In this document: one piece after another, positions 52,705 through 63,649 of the stretch | Layout: the number at the start of each line of letters is the position of its first letter | Position numbering within the stretch: the stretch's first letter is position 1 | Notes under the pieces: model-generated | Seen by the model: the letters and a program-made list of their open reading frames with translations, nothing else | What the model was told of the DNA's origin: nothing | Databases searched by the model: none | Assembly (NCBI RefSeq): GCF_024713945.1 | Contig: NC_134681.1 | Span: 62,001 to 126,000 of the forward strand | Length of the DNA stretch: 64,000 nt | From: Dermatophagoides farinae | Taxonomy: Eukaryota > Arthropoda > Arachnida > Sarcoptiformes > Pyroglyphidae | Direction of reading: 5' to 3' | Position numbers and translations under genes: made by a program

Positions 52705-54250
52705 TATATATCTGTATATATGTTTCATACATACACACACACACACACACAGAAAAAAAACCGAATAAAAATTCAAACGATAAAACATATATATATATAG
52801 TATAATAACTGTCAATAGATTTATTCTTATTGCATCATTATTATCATCATCATCATCATCATTGACATCAATTTTTGGTATTTATATACGTTATTATAGT
52901 TGAATGAACGTATTTTCAATGTAATGTCCATATGTGTATGTGTGTAGAATATTTAATATTCTTCTGGTTGTTGTTGTTGTTGTTGTTGTTTTTTTGTCAT
53001 CAAATATATAAACAAAAAAATTGATCAAAGATTGAACGATGGTACTTGAATTCAATGTGAAAAAGAAATCGTCTATGTCCATATAATGAGAATGATGATG
53101 ATGGTACACACAATCACCATATTTTCTTTTTCTCACAAAATAAAACAAAACAAAACAAAAAAAAATGCTTGTATAGTAAATGAATGAGAAATTTTATACA
53201 AACAGAAAAAAAACAACAACAACAACAACAACAAACTACATGATGTCGGTATCGGATTGCAGTGGCATCATCTCAACAAAATATCCATCAGATTTTTACT
53301 GCTAAAAAAAAAACAAAACAAAAATCAGCAATAGAATCCATCAGGCCATATTTAAAATATATGTACATCGATCGACAATTCAAATAGCTAGACTAGCCAT
53401 TTACAAAACATAGTGTTTGTGTATGTGTGTGTGTGTGTGTGTGGATCCAAATTATGGCCTCAAACAATAGCGAAATGATGAGAAAAAGAGAGAAAAGCAT
53501 CAAATTTGTGTGAAACTAAATTAATTAAGTGCTAGTACTATATTATTGTTGTTGCTGTTGTTGAAGAAAATTATAAAGAACAAAAAATGATGGAAAATTT
53601 GGATTCCATGTTTCCGCCGTCGTATGTTCATTTTTGTTTTTCCGCATGTGAATTAGTGTGATTTTTTTGGTGACAAAAAAAAATCTTTTTTTTTGTATTG
53701 AATAATAAAATAAACGACAACGACTAAGCTCAAATATCATCATTGTCATTTGGGGTTTCGATTTTTTTTTTCATTTCATCGTCTATCGTCTAAAATAATG
53801 GTAACAGAGAGAAAGCTTCATGTTGCTGTCATTCATAGTCGGTACATGTTTGTTTGTTTCGATAAAAAAAAATCAAAATGGAGAAGAACAGAAAAAAAAT
53901 TCAACAAAGTTATTTCAATTGTTTTATTGAATACAAAAAATTAACATCACTTGACATATATGGTACATGAATACCTGAAAATTGGTGTTACTGCATTCTG
54001 TATGCATTGTGGTGAATGAATATATTGCCAATTTATTTATCAATCACGATTAAACAAATTAGTTAGAGAAGAAAACAGTATGGCCACAACACTAACCATT
54101 ATATCCAAATCGATTATTGTTCATTATTTTCACTATCCACTTTTTCCATAACGAATAAACCAATTGTTTCATATTTATATATATTCGTTTGGTTCAATTC
54201 TAATTTCTATTCTATATATATAAGAAAATAAATGTTATAACAAATTTTTC

Positions 54251-54253
<3 letters not shown>

Positions 54254-54283
<30 letters not shown>
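54254..54283. repeat. (CT)n microsatellite
   Basis: About fifteen CT units in a row, directly visible. Confidence 0.88.
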
Positions 54284-54286
<3 letters not shown>

Positions 54287-54648
54287 CAATTGTTGCCGGG
54301 AATCATCATCATTGCATTTATATTTGTAGTATTATATACCACCACCAGTATATATGTAAAATATACATCAAAAAATTATATATTTTTTTTTGGTTGAACT
54401 TGCGTATATCATTCTCACAATATGTGCGTGTGTTTGTGTGTACATGTTTACTATTTGAAGTGAATCAAATGAATCAATTCTTGTAACAAGCGCGCAAAAG
54501 ATTCTGTTTTCTGTTTTTTTTTTTTTTTGTTATGGACCCAATTGATATGAGAAAGAAGAAAAAAAAAATAAAAATAAAACCAAAACACGCACATACCATG
54601 CCATTCGTTCATTCATTCAGTCATGTGGGATCCATTGAAATTGGGAGG

Positions 54649-54656
54649 TATAAAAA
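54649..54656 (+). promoter_or_regulatory. Isolated TATA-like box in front of a palindrome
   Basis: TATAAAAA in a GGAGG...GCCCGCG context, unusually GC-rich for this window, with a 36 bp palindrome 14 bp further on. No downstream gene is evident, so a non-coding transcript or chance are both open. Confidence 0.2.
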
Positions 54657-54669
54657 GCCCGCGTTTGTT

Positions 54670-54705
54670 TTTGTGTCTGTGTGTTTTAAAACACACAAAC
54701 ACAAA
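54670..54705. repeat. 36 bp near-perfect palindrome with no loop
   Basis: Two 18 bp arms meet at TTTT/AAAA with one mismatch (54677 against 54698). The inner GTGTGTTTTAAAACACAC is perfect. It forms where a GT-rich tract meets a CA-rich tract. Confidence 0.8.
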
Positions 54706-55896
54706 CACACACACACACTCGCGAAATTGGTCTCCATTGATTTCATTTAGTTTTTATTCTTTTTTCTTCATTCAACAATAAATACATTTTATTATTTCTT
54801 CCATTCTATCTATCTATCTATTTTTTTTTTGCCATTCAATTTTTAACCATCATTTTGGGTGACAATTGTATCAAAAAAAAAAAATTCTTTCTTTTTCAAT
54901 CAATATAACTTGGTGTGTGTGTGTGTGTGTAGATTTCAATGTGTTGATTCACTTTTTTTTCATTTCTTTTGATTCTCAATAACAACAACAACAACAACAA
55001 CAACAACGAAAACAACAACAACAAAAACAACGAGAAAAAAACCGATATATTGATCATCATAATAATCATTGCAGATAAATTGATCAATTGACATTTGTTT
55101 ATAATAATAATTAATGGTTATTATAAATGAAAGACAAACAAAAAAACAAAGAAAAAAATAACGAACAATTAAACGTGTGCGTGTGCAAGTGTGAAAATAG
55201 ATTTTCAATCATCATATATGATACGGACGAAACCAAAACAAAACAAAACAAAACGAAAAAAAAAATTATTCATATCTACACTGTGTTCAATATTTATCCA
55301 CTATTACAATTAACTGAAATTTTTTTTCTTTTATCTGAATGATCAAAAATCAAAACAAAAAAATTTTTCACAATATGGATTTATCAATCAATCAATCAAT
55401 CAATTAATCGATAAAGAACACATTTATATATGATGATAAAGATATAATAACAACAATAGCAATAGCTACATCGAAAGAATTGTAAAGCCAAAATGCAAAA
55501 AAAATTTTTTTTTATATAAATATAAAAATTTGGGACAAAAATTCTGATTACGACCGCTACGAAATTATATCATAAACTACGACTAAAAAAAAAATAAAAA
55601 ATAAACGACAACATAGATTTGTGCATACAAGTACGAAAGATACACACACACCCACACCCACACACACACACAAACCAACGCAAAAAAAAACCGAACCAAG
55701 AAAAAAAATGAAAATGGAAATATTCAACGCCGAAAATCGATCGAAAACATAATGTAAGTAAAGAAAATTCTGTGAAAAAAAAAAATTTTTTTCCAATAAA
55801 AAAAATGAAAATGAAAAGAACAGTAATGATATGAACAAAAGCAGAGAGCAAGAGAGAGAGAGAGAGAGAAAATCGAAATGAACATATGGAATATAA

Positions 55897-55930
55897 TGAG
55901 TGAATGAATGAATGAATGAATGAATGAATG
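55897..55930. repeat. (GAAT)n tetranucleotide microsatellite
   Basis: About eight tandem copies of the tetranucleotide, directly visible. Confidence 0.85.
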
Positions 55931-58900
55931 GTGAAAAGTAAAAGTAAAAATTTTTTTTTATTTTGACATTTCCAACCCCCACCACCACCACCACCACCAC
56001 TCTTAAACCATGACAAAATAAGGAGAAAAAAATTTTCAAAATTATAATTTTTTTTGGGAGTTGTAAAGATTTTTTTTTTGCCAGAAAAATTATTTTCGTT
56101 CATCATTATTATTCAATCATCGTTTGTTTTTCTGATTTTTAATCATGATAAAAACCGAATTTCGCTCCCCCCATATCTCTCTCTCTCTCTCTCTCTCTGG
56201 TGGGTATTTAATCCTGAAAAATTTTTAACTATATTGTAGTGTTAAATATGGCGAAAAAAAATTTTGAATTAATTTTTTACCCTTTGATTTTCCATACAAC
56301 AAAAAAAAATTTGTCACATATCATCTGAAAAAAATATCCGGCAATGACGTGACAATATTACAAATTATTAAAGTATAATATATTGAATTCTGGATTTATA
56401 GATTGCCAAATTGAAATTGGCTACCAATGTATATTGGATCAGTTATTTGATCATATCATCATTATATTTATTTGTTTATAAATTGATAAATCAATCATTA
56501 TTCAGATCAAGATTTGGTGAATTTTTTCTAATCAAATTATGATGATTATTAGTTTTTTTTTGTTTTCATTTTTTTTTCACTCGAAATCTTGTTTATCATC
56601 AATAATTATGATGATGATGATGATGATTATGTCATAATAATTCAATCAACCGAACATTTTTTTTTTCTTGAGACAACAGATTGGATCAAATAAATTAATA
56701 TTTATGTGTATGTGTATATATGAACAAAGTCGGTGTTTATGGCTAAATAATTCCATAATAAGCAAATGGTTTGATTTTTCTTCATTAATTTTCGATTAAA
56801 ACTTCTTGAAAACAAAGTGAAAAGGAATTCTATCCATATTTTTTTTTCGAGACGATATTATTGGCCAAAAAATTATTCACGATAAACAACAACCAAGGCC
56901 AAAACCTCAAAAAAAAAAAATCACCAGATTGATTATCAACTGTGGTTTGGGTGTTGATGATTTTTTCTACGTATGCTAATTATCTAAATGATAATGATGA
57001 TGATGATGGTAATGAGAACAGATTTTTTTGTAAATTCCATATTTTATATACGTTTTGTTTTAATGCGTGTGTGTGTCAATAATTCAGAATTTTTCGTTAG
57101 AAGTGAAAATACAATTTTGTCATACGGAAAGAAAACAAAAACAAAAACAAAATTGTTTGCAAATCTCAGAAGAAAATGAAAAATACAAACAAACAAAATT
57201 ACTGATCATCATAAGAAAAAAAAACTGGAACAGGAAAGTAAAAAAAAAAAAATCTGAGAATCCCAATGGAATTCAGTATATTTGGACCAATGTGTTCACT
57301 TTGTGTTTGTGTGTGTGTGTGTTCATTACGTTTTTTTCTCTTTCTCTTTTTCTACCTCTCTTTCTTAAATTATTATTGAATTAACCGTTGTTATTGTTGA
57401 TAATGTTCATCGTTTTTTTTTCTTTTCTCGCACTGTCACCATCACCACCACCACCGCCACCACCACCACTACTGTTATATGTTTTGTTCTTGTTTGGTGA
57501 TGATATTCTGGACCATGGATGTAACATTTTATGTTTTTTGTTTTTGTTTTTTTTTCTTTTTTTTTCTTGGATTGTATTATTGTATTCATGAGTTTTATTT
57601 TATCTTTCTACTTACTTCCATTCATTTATATTCGGCTTTTTTTTTTGCTACAAAGTCATTCATCAATGTGTATGTTATTTGAATGGTTAGATAATGGAAC
57701 CAATTAACTTGTTTTGTTTATTTCTCATTCTCTCTATCTTTCTACTTTTTCTTGTTTTTATTTCAATTTTTTTTATCCATTTTCTCATTATTATTATTAT
57801 TATTATTGGATATAAGAAGTTATTTTGTTATTTGTATGCGTAGTGAAAAAATGTGAAAAAAATAAACATTTAAGTTATATTCTGTTTTGATTTCGACAAT
57901 AATATACTTACTTACGACATATATAAATGATGATGATCGCCCACACACACACACTCACATGATAGTTGATCACGGTGGTCGTCGTAGTCGTCGATTTACA
58001 ATAAAGAAATTATAAGTAGCTACTATAAAGAAAAGAAAGGAAAACAGTAATAAATCGTTGTCATTTTGAAAATAATTCTATTGGTATATCTGAATCTGTT
58101 GTCGATATTGTTGTATTTTTAATTTGATATTTTAGATATAAAAAAAATAAAGAGAAAACTAAAATCAGTAAAATAGCAATCATCACCATAATAATCGAAA
58201 CTATATTTATAATGTCCAAATCTCACTTAGAATGAATGTTGAAAAAATATATATATAACGGGAATATTTTGCCATTTATATATCGTATTCAATGATAATA
58301 ATTTCATCCATTAGCTTACAATGCGAATGATGATGATGATGAAACGATCAAAAATGAAGACCGGAATATAAAAAGCTCCCTTTGGAATGAATAACAAAAA
58401 AAAGAGAAGAAAAAAATTCTATAAGAATGGTTCCATTAGTTACAAGTTTTTTTTTACGTTCATAATCATAATAATAATAACAACAACAACAACAACAACA
58501 ACAACAATACATATATATTATGACATACAGTTAACAATGAATGGTAAATATATTTTATGAACAATTGGCCATATTTTTTTTCGTCATTGGCCACACACAC
58601 ACACACACACACACACACATTCACACTACCTACCCATCCACGCACATACACACACACACACACACAAACAATCAAACCATCAGAATTTTTGCTTGATTCT
58701 TACTGAGATTTAGCAATTCCAATGGCTTCATTCTTCTTGGATCGTGTGTATACATGTTTTTTTTTTATTTTCATTTTTGTTCACCATTGTGTTTAGTGTA
58801 TGTGTGGTGTCCAATTGACCTAAAATTATTAGTTAGCTATTTAGATCATTCGATGATGCGTATGGATCAATGTATATGTTGTATGTATGGATAATAAGAT

Positions 58901-59059
58901 GTGTTCTTCTTTATGTTTGTGTACATAATAAACACAAACACACACAGACACACACACACATTTTTTTTGCTGTTGATTTGGTTTATATATTTGACCATCA
59001 CTATATATATATATATGTCATATATAATACTGAAGTACTATATAAAGTTGCGACTATGG

Positions 59060-59790
59060 ACAGGCTTGTTGAGGTCAAAACGGAAGTCTGCAATACTTCC
59101 ACCGATATGTTTGGCAACAACCACACTCACAACACGGTTTAATAAAAATGAAAAGTTTATTTAATAACCTAACAAACGATAATAAGCAAAAATGTACAAG
59201 AAATATAAATGGAAACTTGATGATGATAATAATTGGATAAATGATTGATTTTGGTAATATGATGATCGGCCTAACAACAGATAGATTGATACCCAAAACA
59301 CGTGGTTTTGGTCGATGATGAAACAGTCGTCCAGGAAAGCTTCTAGAGACCGTGATCTGTGTTGGCTATTGGTGGCTGTCGATATTGACTGCTGAGTTTG
59401 CCTGATTTCAAACTTCAAACCAATATGATGATAGTGATGATCATAATCGTTGATCGTTAATATGATATGATTGTTAATGTTATTGTGGCCAAAATGTCCA
59501 GCTATTTATATTGATTGATGGCCAATGGTCCGTGCTTTATCCCGCCAAAATGGTTGCTGTGGTTGTTATCCGCCCACTGCTCTTAACCTGCGTGATCAGC
59601 TTTTGATTTGTCAACTTTGCAGGACCATGCGCTGTGACCAACCTGAGTTGCCATGCTTGTTGCTAGGTCCAGGCAGAAAGGTCAGCATGGTTACCACGTG
59701 GTGACATTATCTGGGCTCATGGACAATTTGAGCAATGATAATTTAGAGGTTTATACTTCCTCTTATTTGATACATAACATACACACGGTA
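59060..59790. other. Less AT-rich unclassified segment left of the foldback element
   Basis: From about 59060 the sequence loses poly-T runs and microsatellites and becomes clearly GC-richer, most of all in 59510-59720. It reads like part of an older interspersed element. Possible hints of an LTR are TGTTGAGG at 59067-59074 (CCTCAACA on minus) and an ATTAAATAAA on the minus strand near 59157-59166. I could not find a second terminus, a target duplication or a primer-binding site, and no ORF looks like a known protein. Left unclassified. Confidence 0.35.
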
Positions 59791-60140
59791 CCAGTAAGTA
59801 ATTGGGCACTTTCGAAAAAAGCATTACGGCCTATGGGAGAGAGGGTTTTTTCAAAGCTTCTAAAACCATGTTTTTTGTCGGAATCAAGCGAAAATATTTT
59901 ACCAGTGCATAGTGAAAGAGTTGCTCTTTGAACAGTCTGAGTTTCAACTTCCGGCTACCATTTTCGAGAGTAGATGTGGGGTGTCAAAGTTTATGTAGGG
60001 GAAATTTTCGCCCTCTCGACTGTACTGCCATCTTGCAGATTAATAAATCCCTGAGATTAGCAAAAATGTATAGACACCAATTTTCGAATGTCGTGCAATC
60101 ATACTTGGTTTATTTTGTGCCATTTTTTGTTGTAAAGTAA
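59791..60140 (+). repeat. Left arm, outer non-repetitive inverted-repeat segment
   Basis: Inverted partner of 63650-64000. Identity is complete over the 252 bp that can be compared outside the 64 bp indel; inside it I see one substitution (60130 G against the partner). An ORF at 59928-60140 appears in both arms only because the arms are copies. Confidence 0.75.
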
Positions 60141-61115
60141 GAATTCAAAATTCAAAATCGAGAAAATGACCAATATCCAACCTAACACGACCAGATCAGA
60201 ATGGAGAAAATGGCCAATATCCAACCTAACACGACCAGATCAGAATCGAGAAAATGGCAAATTTCAAAACTAACACGACCAGATCAGAATCGAGAAAATG
60301 GCAAATTCCAACCTAACACGACCAGATCAGAATGGAGAAAATGGCCAATATCCAACCTAACACGACCAGTTCAGAATCGAGAAAATGACCAATATCCAAC
60401 CTAACACGACCAGTTCAGAATTCAAAATTCAAAATCGAGAAAATGGCAAATTTCAAAACTAACACGACCAGATCAGAATCGAGAAAATGGCCAATTTCAA
60501 AACTAACACGACCAGTTCAGAATTCAAAATTCAAAATCGAGAAAAGACCAAATCCAACCTAACACGACCAGATCAGAATGGAGAAAATGGCCAATATCCA
60601 ACCTAACACGACCAGTTCAGAATCGAGAAAATGACCAATATCCAACCTAACACGACCAGTTCAGAATTCAAAATTCAAAATCGAGAAAATGGCAAATTTC
60701 AAAACTAACACGACCAGATCAGAATCGAGAAAATGGCCAATTTCAAAACTAACACGACCAGTTCAGAATTCAAAATTCAAAATCGAGAAAAGACCAAATC
60801 CAACCTAACACGACCAGATCAGAATGGAGAAAATGGCCAATATCCAACCTAACACGACCAGTTCAGAATCGAGAAAATGACCAATATCCAACCTAACACG
60901 ACCAGTTCAGAATTCAAAATTCAAAATCGAGAAAATGGCAAATTTCAAAACTAACACGACCAGATCAGAATCGAGAAAATGGCCAATTTCAAAACTAACA
61001 CGACCAGTTCAGAATTCAAAATTCAAAATCGAGAAAAGACCAAATCCAACCTAACACGACCAGATCAGAATCGAGAAAATGGCAAATTTCAAAACTAAAA
61101 CGACCAGTTCAGAAT
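60141..61115 (+). repeat. Left arm, inner satellite with 246 bp higher-order period
   Basis: Tandem units of roughly 40-60 bp share the core AACACGACCAG, then (A/T)TCAGAAT, then CGAGAAAATGGC or GGAGAAAATGGCC, then an AA(T)TTCAAAACT or ATATCCAACCT tail. Some units carry an extra TTCAAAATTCAAAA insert. The order of unit variants repeats as a block of 246 bp: the block start TTCAGAATTCAAAATTC occurs at 60414, 60660 and 60906. Confidence 0.88.
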
Positions 61116-61250
61116 TGGTTGGCGATGCTTTATTGATTACTTTTCCAATGATTGTAGTGGTTTCTATTTGCTCATCGCTGTCTACAGTGATATTATGGTT
61201 TTCTTTTGTTACTTCATCTTGATCGTTTAGGACTGCTGCTGGACATTTGT
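61116..61250 (-). other. Unique 135 bp segment embedded in the left arm
   Basis: It interrupts the satellite; the units on its right (61251-61302) are in the opposite orientation to those on its left. On the minus strand it is open throughout and reads like protein linker sequence (CPAAVLNDQDEVTKENHN, then DEQIETTTIIGKVINKAS), unlike the satellite around it. It could be captured host DNA. Source gene not recognised. Confidence 0.4.
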
Positions 61251-61525
61251 CATTTTCTCGATTTTGAATTTTGAATTCTGAACTGGTCAGAATCGAGAAA
61301 ATGATTTTGAATTTGATTTTAATGATCGACAATCATTAGAATCATCAATACAAAATTATTATCAATTTATAATTTTAAAATCAAGATACCAGAAAAGAAA
61401 AAAGAAGAGATTTAAAAAAATAAATAAGAATAAAAAAAAAATCTCTCTAGTATGTAATGATGATGATAAATAGAAAAATTAATCTTCCAACTGTCGATTC
61501 CATGAATTGATAACGATTAGATCCT

Positions 61526-61560
61526 CCAGTGCTGACGATTCCGGTAATTTGGACCACATC
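61526..61560. repeat. Tc1-like inverted-repeat terminus next to the transposase stop
   Basis: CAGTGCTGACGATTCCGG and then TAATTTGGACCAC resemble the ends of many Tc1-like elements (CAGTGCTG start and an ATTTGGAC core). It lies about 100 bp beyond the transposase stop codon, the usual distance. I found no matching inverted copy upstream of the transposase start (62712-62957). Confidence 0.45.
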
Positions 61561-61634
61561 ATCTGAAACCAACGGAAACAACGATTTTTTTGAATTCAAA
61601 TTTTCAAATTTTCATGATTTATATTTAACTAACC

Positions 61635-62711
61635 TCAGTACCTCGTTGATCCGCCACGTGCCTTCTTCAAAGCTCGAAATCGGCTTGGCACGCTATCAAT
61701 CAGCCGATCTATCAAACTCTGCGGCAATTCAGCCCATAACTTCACCAGGAGCTCGAATAAACCAGCAGAAGTCGACGGATGAAGCTTCGTTTGCTTCAAT
61801 CGGCGCTTCAACGAGTACCATAGGTGCTCGATCGGATTCATATCCGGACTCTGAGCGACCCATTCCAGTTTTTTTATATTGGATTTTTTGATAAAATCCT
61901 GTGATCGCTTCGACATATGGCATGGTGCCCCATCTTCCTGGAAAAGGTAGTTCCTTTTCGTTACTTTATTTCTTCTATTACGGAAGATGGGGAATAGCGT
62001 CGTTTCCAATGTATTAATATATTCTTCGCTATTCATGCTATTGGAGCAGAGTCTCAGCTCTGATCTCCCACCATGCCTATTTTCAAGGAATAATGATGAT
62101 TATTATTATTATTAAATCAGGTCGAAAAAATCTTACCATATAGCCCCCCAAACCATCACGCTGAAACCGTTGTGTTTCACAGTGGCTTGTAGCCTCTTGG
62201 TTTGGTAGGCTTGATTTTTCTTACGGTAAACGTAAGTTCGATAAGCGTCATTGAATTGCGAAAACCGGCACTCATCGGAGAAAATCACTTTTCTCCAATA
62301 GTCCGTGGGCATCTTAACCATCTTATTTGCCCATAGCCGTCGTTTGTTTTTGTTTTTTTTCGATAGCAGTGGCTTTCTTCGGGCAATTCTGGCCCCATAT
62401 TCCAACATCGGAATGTATTTCCGAACGGTGTTTGCGGAAACATCCATGTGGCTCGCCAATTCTTCGCTTACTGTGGCTGGAGTTCTTTCGATTTGACGAC
62501 CTAGTCGTCTCAGTGTCCGTTCTGACGGTCCAGGACGACCTGGTGGCTTGATCGCGTTTATTTGGTTATTTTGATGGTATGTTTTAATGATATGATGAAC
62601 GTTTGATTTGCTGGTGTTAATTTTTTTTGCTATGTTTCGATTGCTTAACCCGTCTTTATAATATTGTAGGACAATTCTGCGCAAAACTGTTTTTTCAATT
62701 TGTTTATTCAT
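61635..62711 (-). CDS. Tc1-like DD34E transposase, intact, with one 60 bp intron
   Basis: Exons 62711-62137 and 62076-61635 join to 1017 nt, 338 residues, the normal size for Tc1 transposases (about 340). The intron (62136-62077) has GT/AG ends and restores the family reading VMVWGAIWHGG across the junction. The N-terminal helix-turn-helix pair (SNRNIAKKINTSKSNVHHII) is followed by the GRPG hook at 58-61 (PPGRPGPSERT) and a second HTH. The catalytic triad is Asp146 (IFSDECRF), Asp240 (FQEDGAPCHM) and Glu275 (NPIEHLW), with 34 residues between the last two. The C-terminus KARGGSTRY is typical. No stop or frameshift, so the enzyme may be functional. It would bind the element's ends and cut and paste it into TA sites. 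It sits near the centre of the inverted arms. Confidence 0.92.
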
Positions 62712-62957
62712 GATTTTTTAATATCAAAATTGCAATGGATCAATCAATGAATAAACGATAGTAAATAATAATGATGATAATGGTAATGGATGAATAAATT
62801 AATCAAAGAAAAAGTTTTTAAAATGTTTAATCACGCTTAACAATATCAACACGACAACTAACATTCGATGGCTAAACCATCAAATTTTTCAAATAGAATG
62901 TTGAAAACAAATTTACCATTCAATTCGAAAATAGAATTACTAACCGAATTTCGAACA
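62712..62957. other. Spacer between transposase start and right-arm satellite
   Basis: AT-rich DNA with ATG/GAT-type simple sequence, presumably holding the transposase promoter. I see no Tc1-like terminus here that could pair with the one at 61526-61560. Confidence 0.5.
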
Positions 62958-63649
62958 GGTCGCGTTAGTTTTTCGATTGTGAATTTTGAATTCTAAACTG
63001 ATCGTGTTAGTTTGGACTTGTTATTTTCTGGATTTTGAATTTTGAATTGATTGTGTTAGGTTGGATATTGGTCATTTTCTCGATTCTGATCTGGTCGTGT
63101 TAGTTTTGAAATTTGCCATTTTCTCGATTCTGATCTGGTCGTGTTAGGTTGGATTTGGTGTTTTCTCGATTTTGAATTTTGAATTCTGAACTGGTCGTGT
63201 TAGTTTTGAAATTGGCCATTTTCTCGATTCTGATCTGGTCGTGTTAGTTTTGAAATTTGCCATTTTCTCGATTCTGATCTGGTCGTGTTAGTTTTGAAAT
63301 TTGCCATTTTCTCGATTCTGATCTGGTCGTGTTAGGTTGGATTTGATCTTTTCTCGATTTTGAATTTTGAATTCTGAACTGGTAGTGTTAGGTTGGATAT
63401 TGGTCATTTTCTCGATTCTGAACTGGTCGTGTTAGGTTGGATATTGGCCATTTTCTCCATTCTGATCTGGTCGTGTTAGGTTGGAATTTGCCATTTTCTC
63501 GATTCTGATCTGGTCGTGTTAGTTTTGAAATTTGCCATTTTCTCGATTCTGATCTGGTCGTGTTAGGTTGGATTTGATCTTTTCTCCATTCTGATCTGGT
63601 CGTGTTAGGTTGGATATTGGTCATTTTCTCGATTTTGAATTTTGAATTC
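62958..63649 (-). repeat. Right arm, inner satellite (inverted relative to left arm)
   Basis: The same units as at 60141-61115 but read on the minus strand (plus strand shows CTGATCTGGTCGTGTTAG and CCATTTTCTCGATT). The innermost copies (62958-63060) are the most diverged. The array is about 690 bp against about 975 bp in the left arm, so copy number differs between arms. Confidence 0.87.

Larger units (their letters stand above)
52707..59059. other. Gene-poor, microsatellite-rich interval, part 2
   Basis: No credible gene. Notable tracts are (CA)n at 52732-52751, (CT)n at 54254-54283, a 36 bp near-perfect palindrome at 54670-54705, (AAC)n at 54980-55006, (GAAT)n at 55897-55930, (CT)n at 56177-56199, (AAC)n at 58478-58507, and (CA)n at 58592-58620 and 58647-58667. 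TATAAAAA followed by GC occurs at 54649 and 58367, without any gene I can see downstream. Confidence 0.55.

Noticed and set aside
55557-56106. 160-178 residue minus-strand ORFs rich in Phe, Ser and Cys
   Set aside because: They translate poly-A, (CA)n, (GA)n and (GAAT)n tracts; low complexity only.
59928-60140. ORF found in both foldback arms (also 63714-63926 on minus), hinting at a conserved peptide
   Set aside because: Its presence twice follows from the arms being inverted copies. It is not a known family, and the 64 bp indel changes its C-terminus in the right arm.
61529-61891. 120-residue plus-strand ORF
   Set aside because: It lies antisense to the transposase coding sequence and begins in the Tc1-like terminus; shadow ORF.
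60141-63649. Satellite arms considered as a CRISPR-like array
   Set aside because: Units are contiguous variants without unique spacers, they occur in inverted orientation around a transposase, and the genome is eukaryotic.
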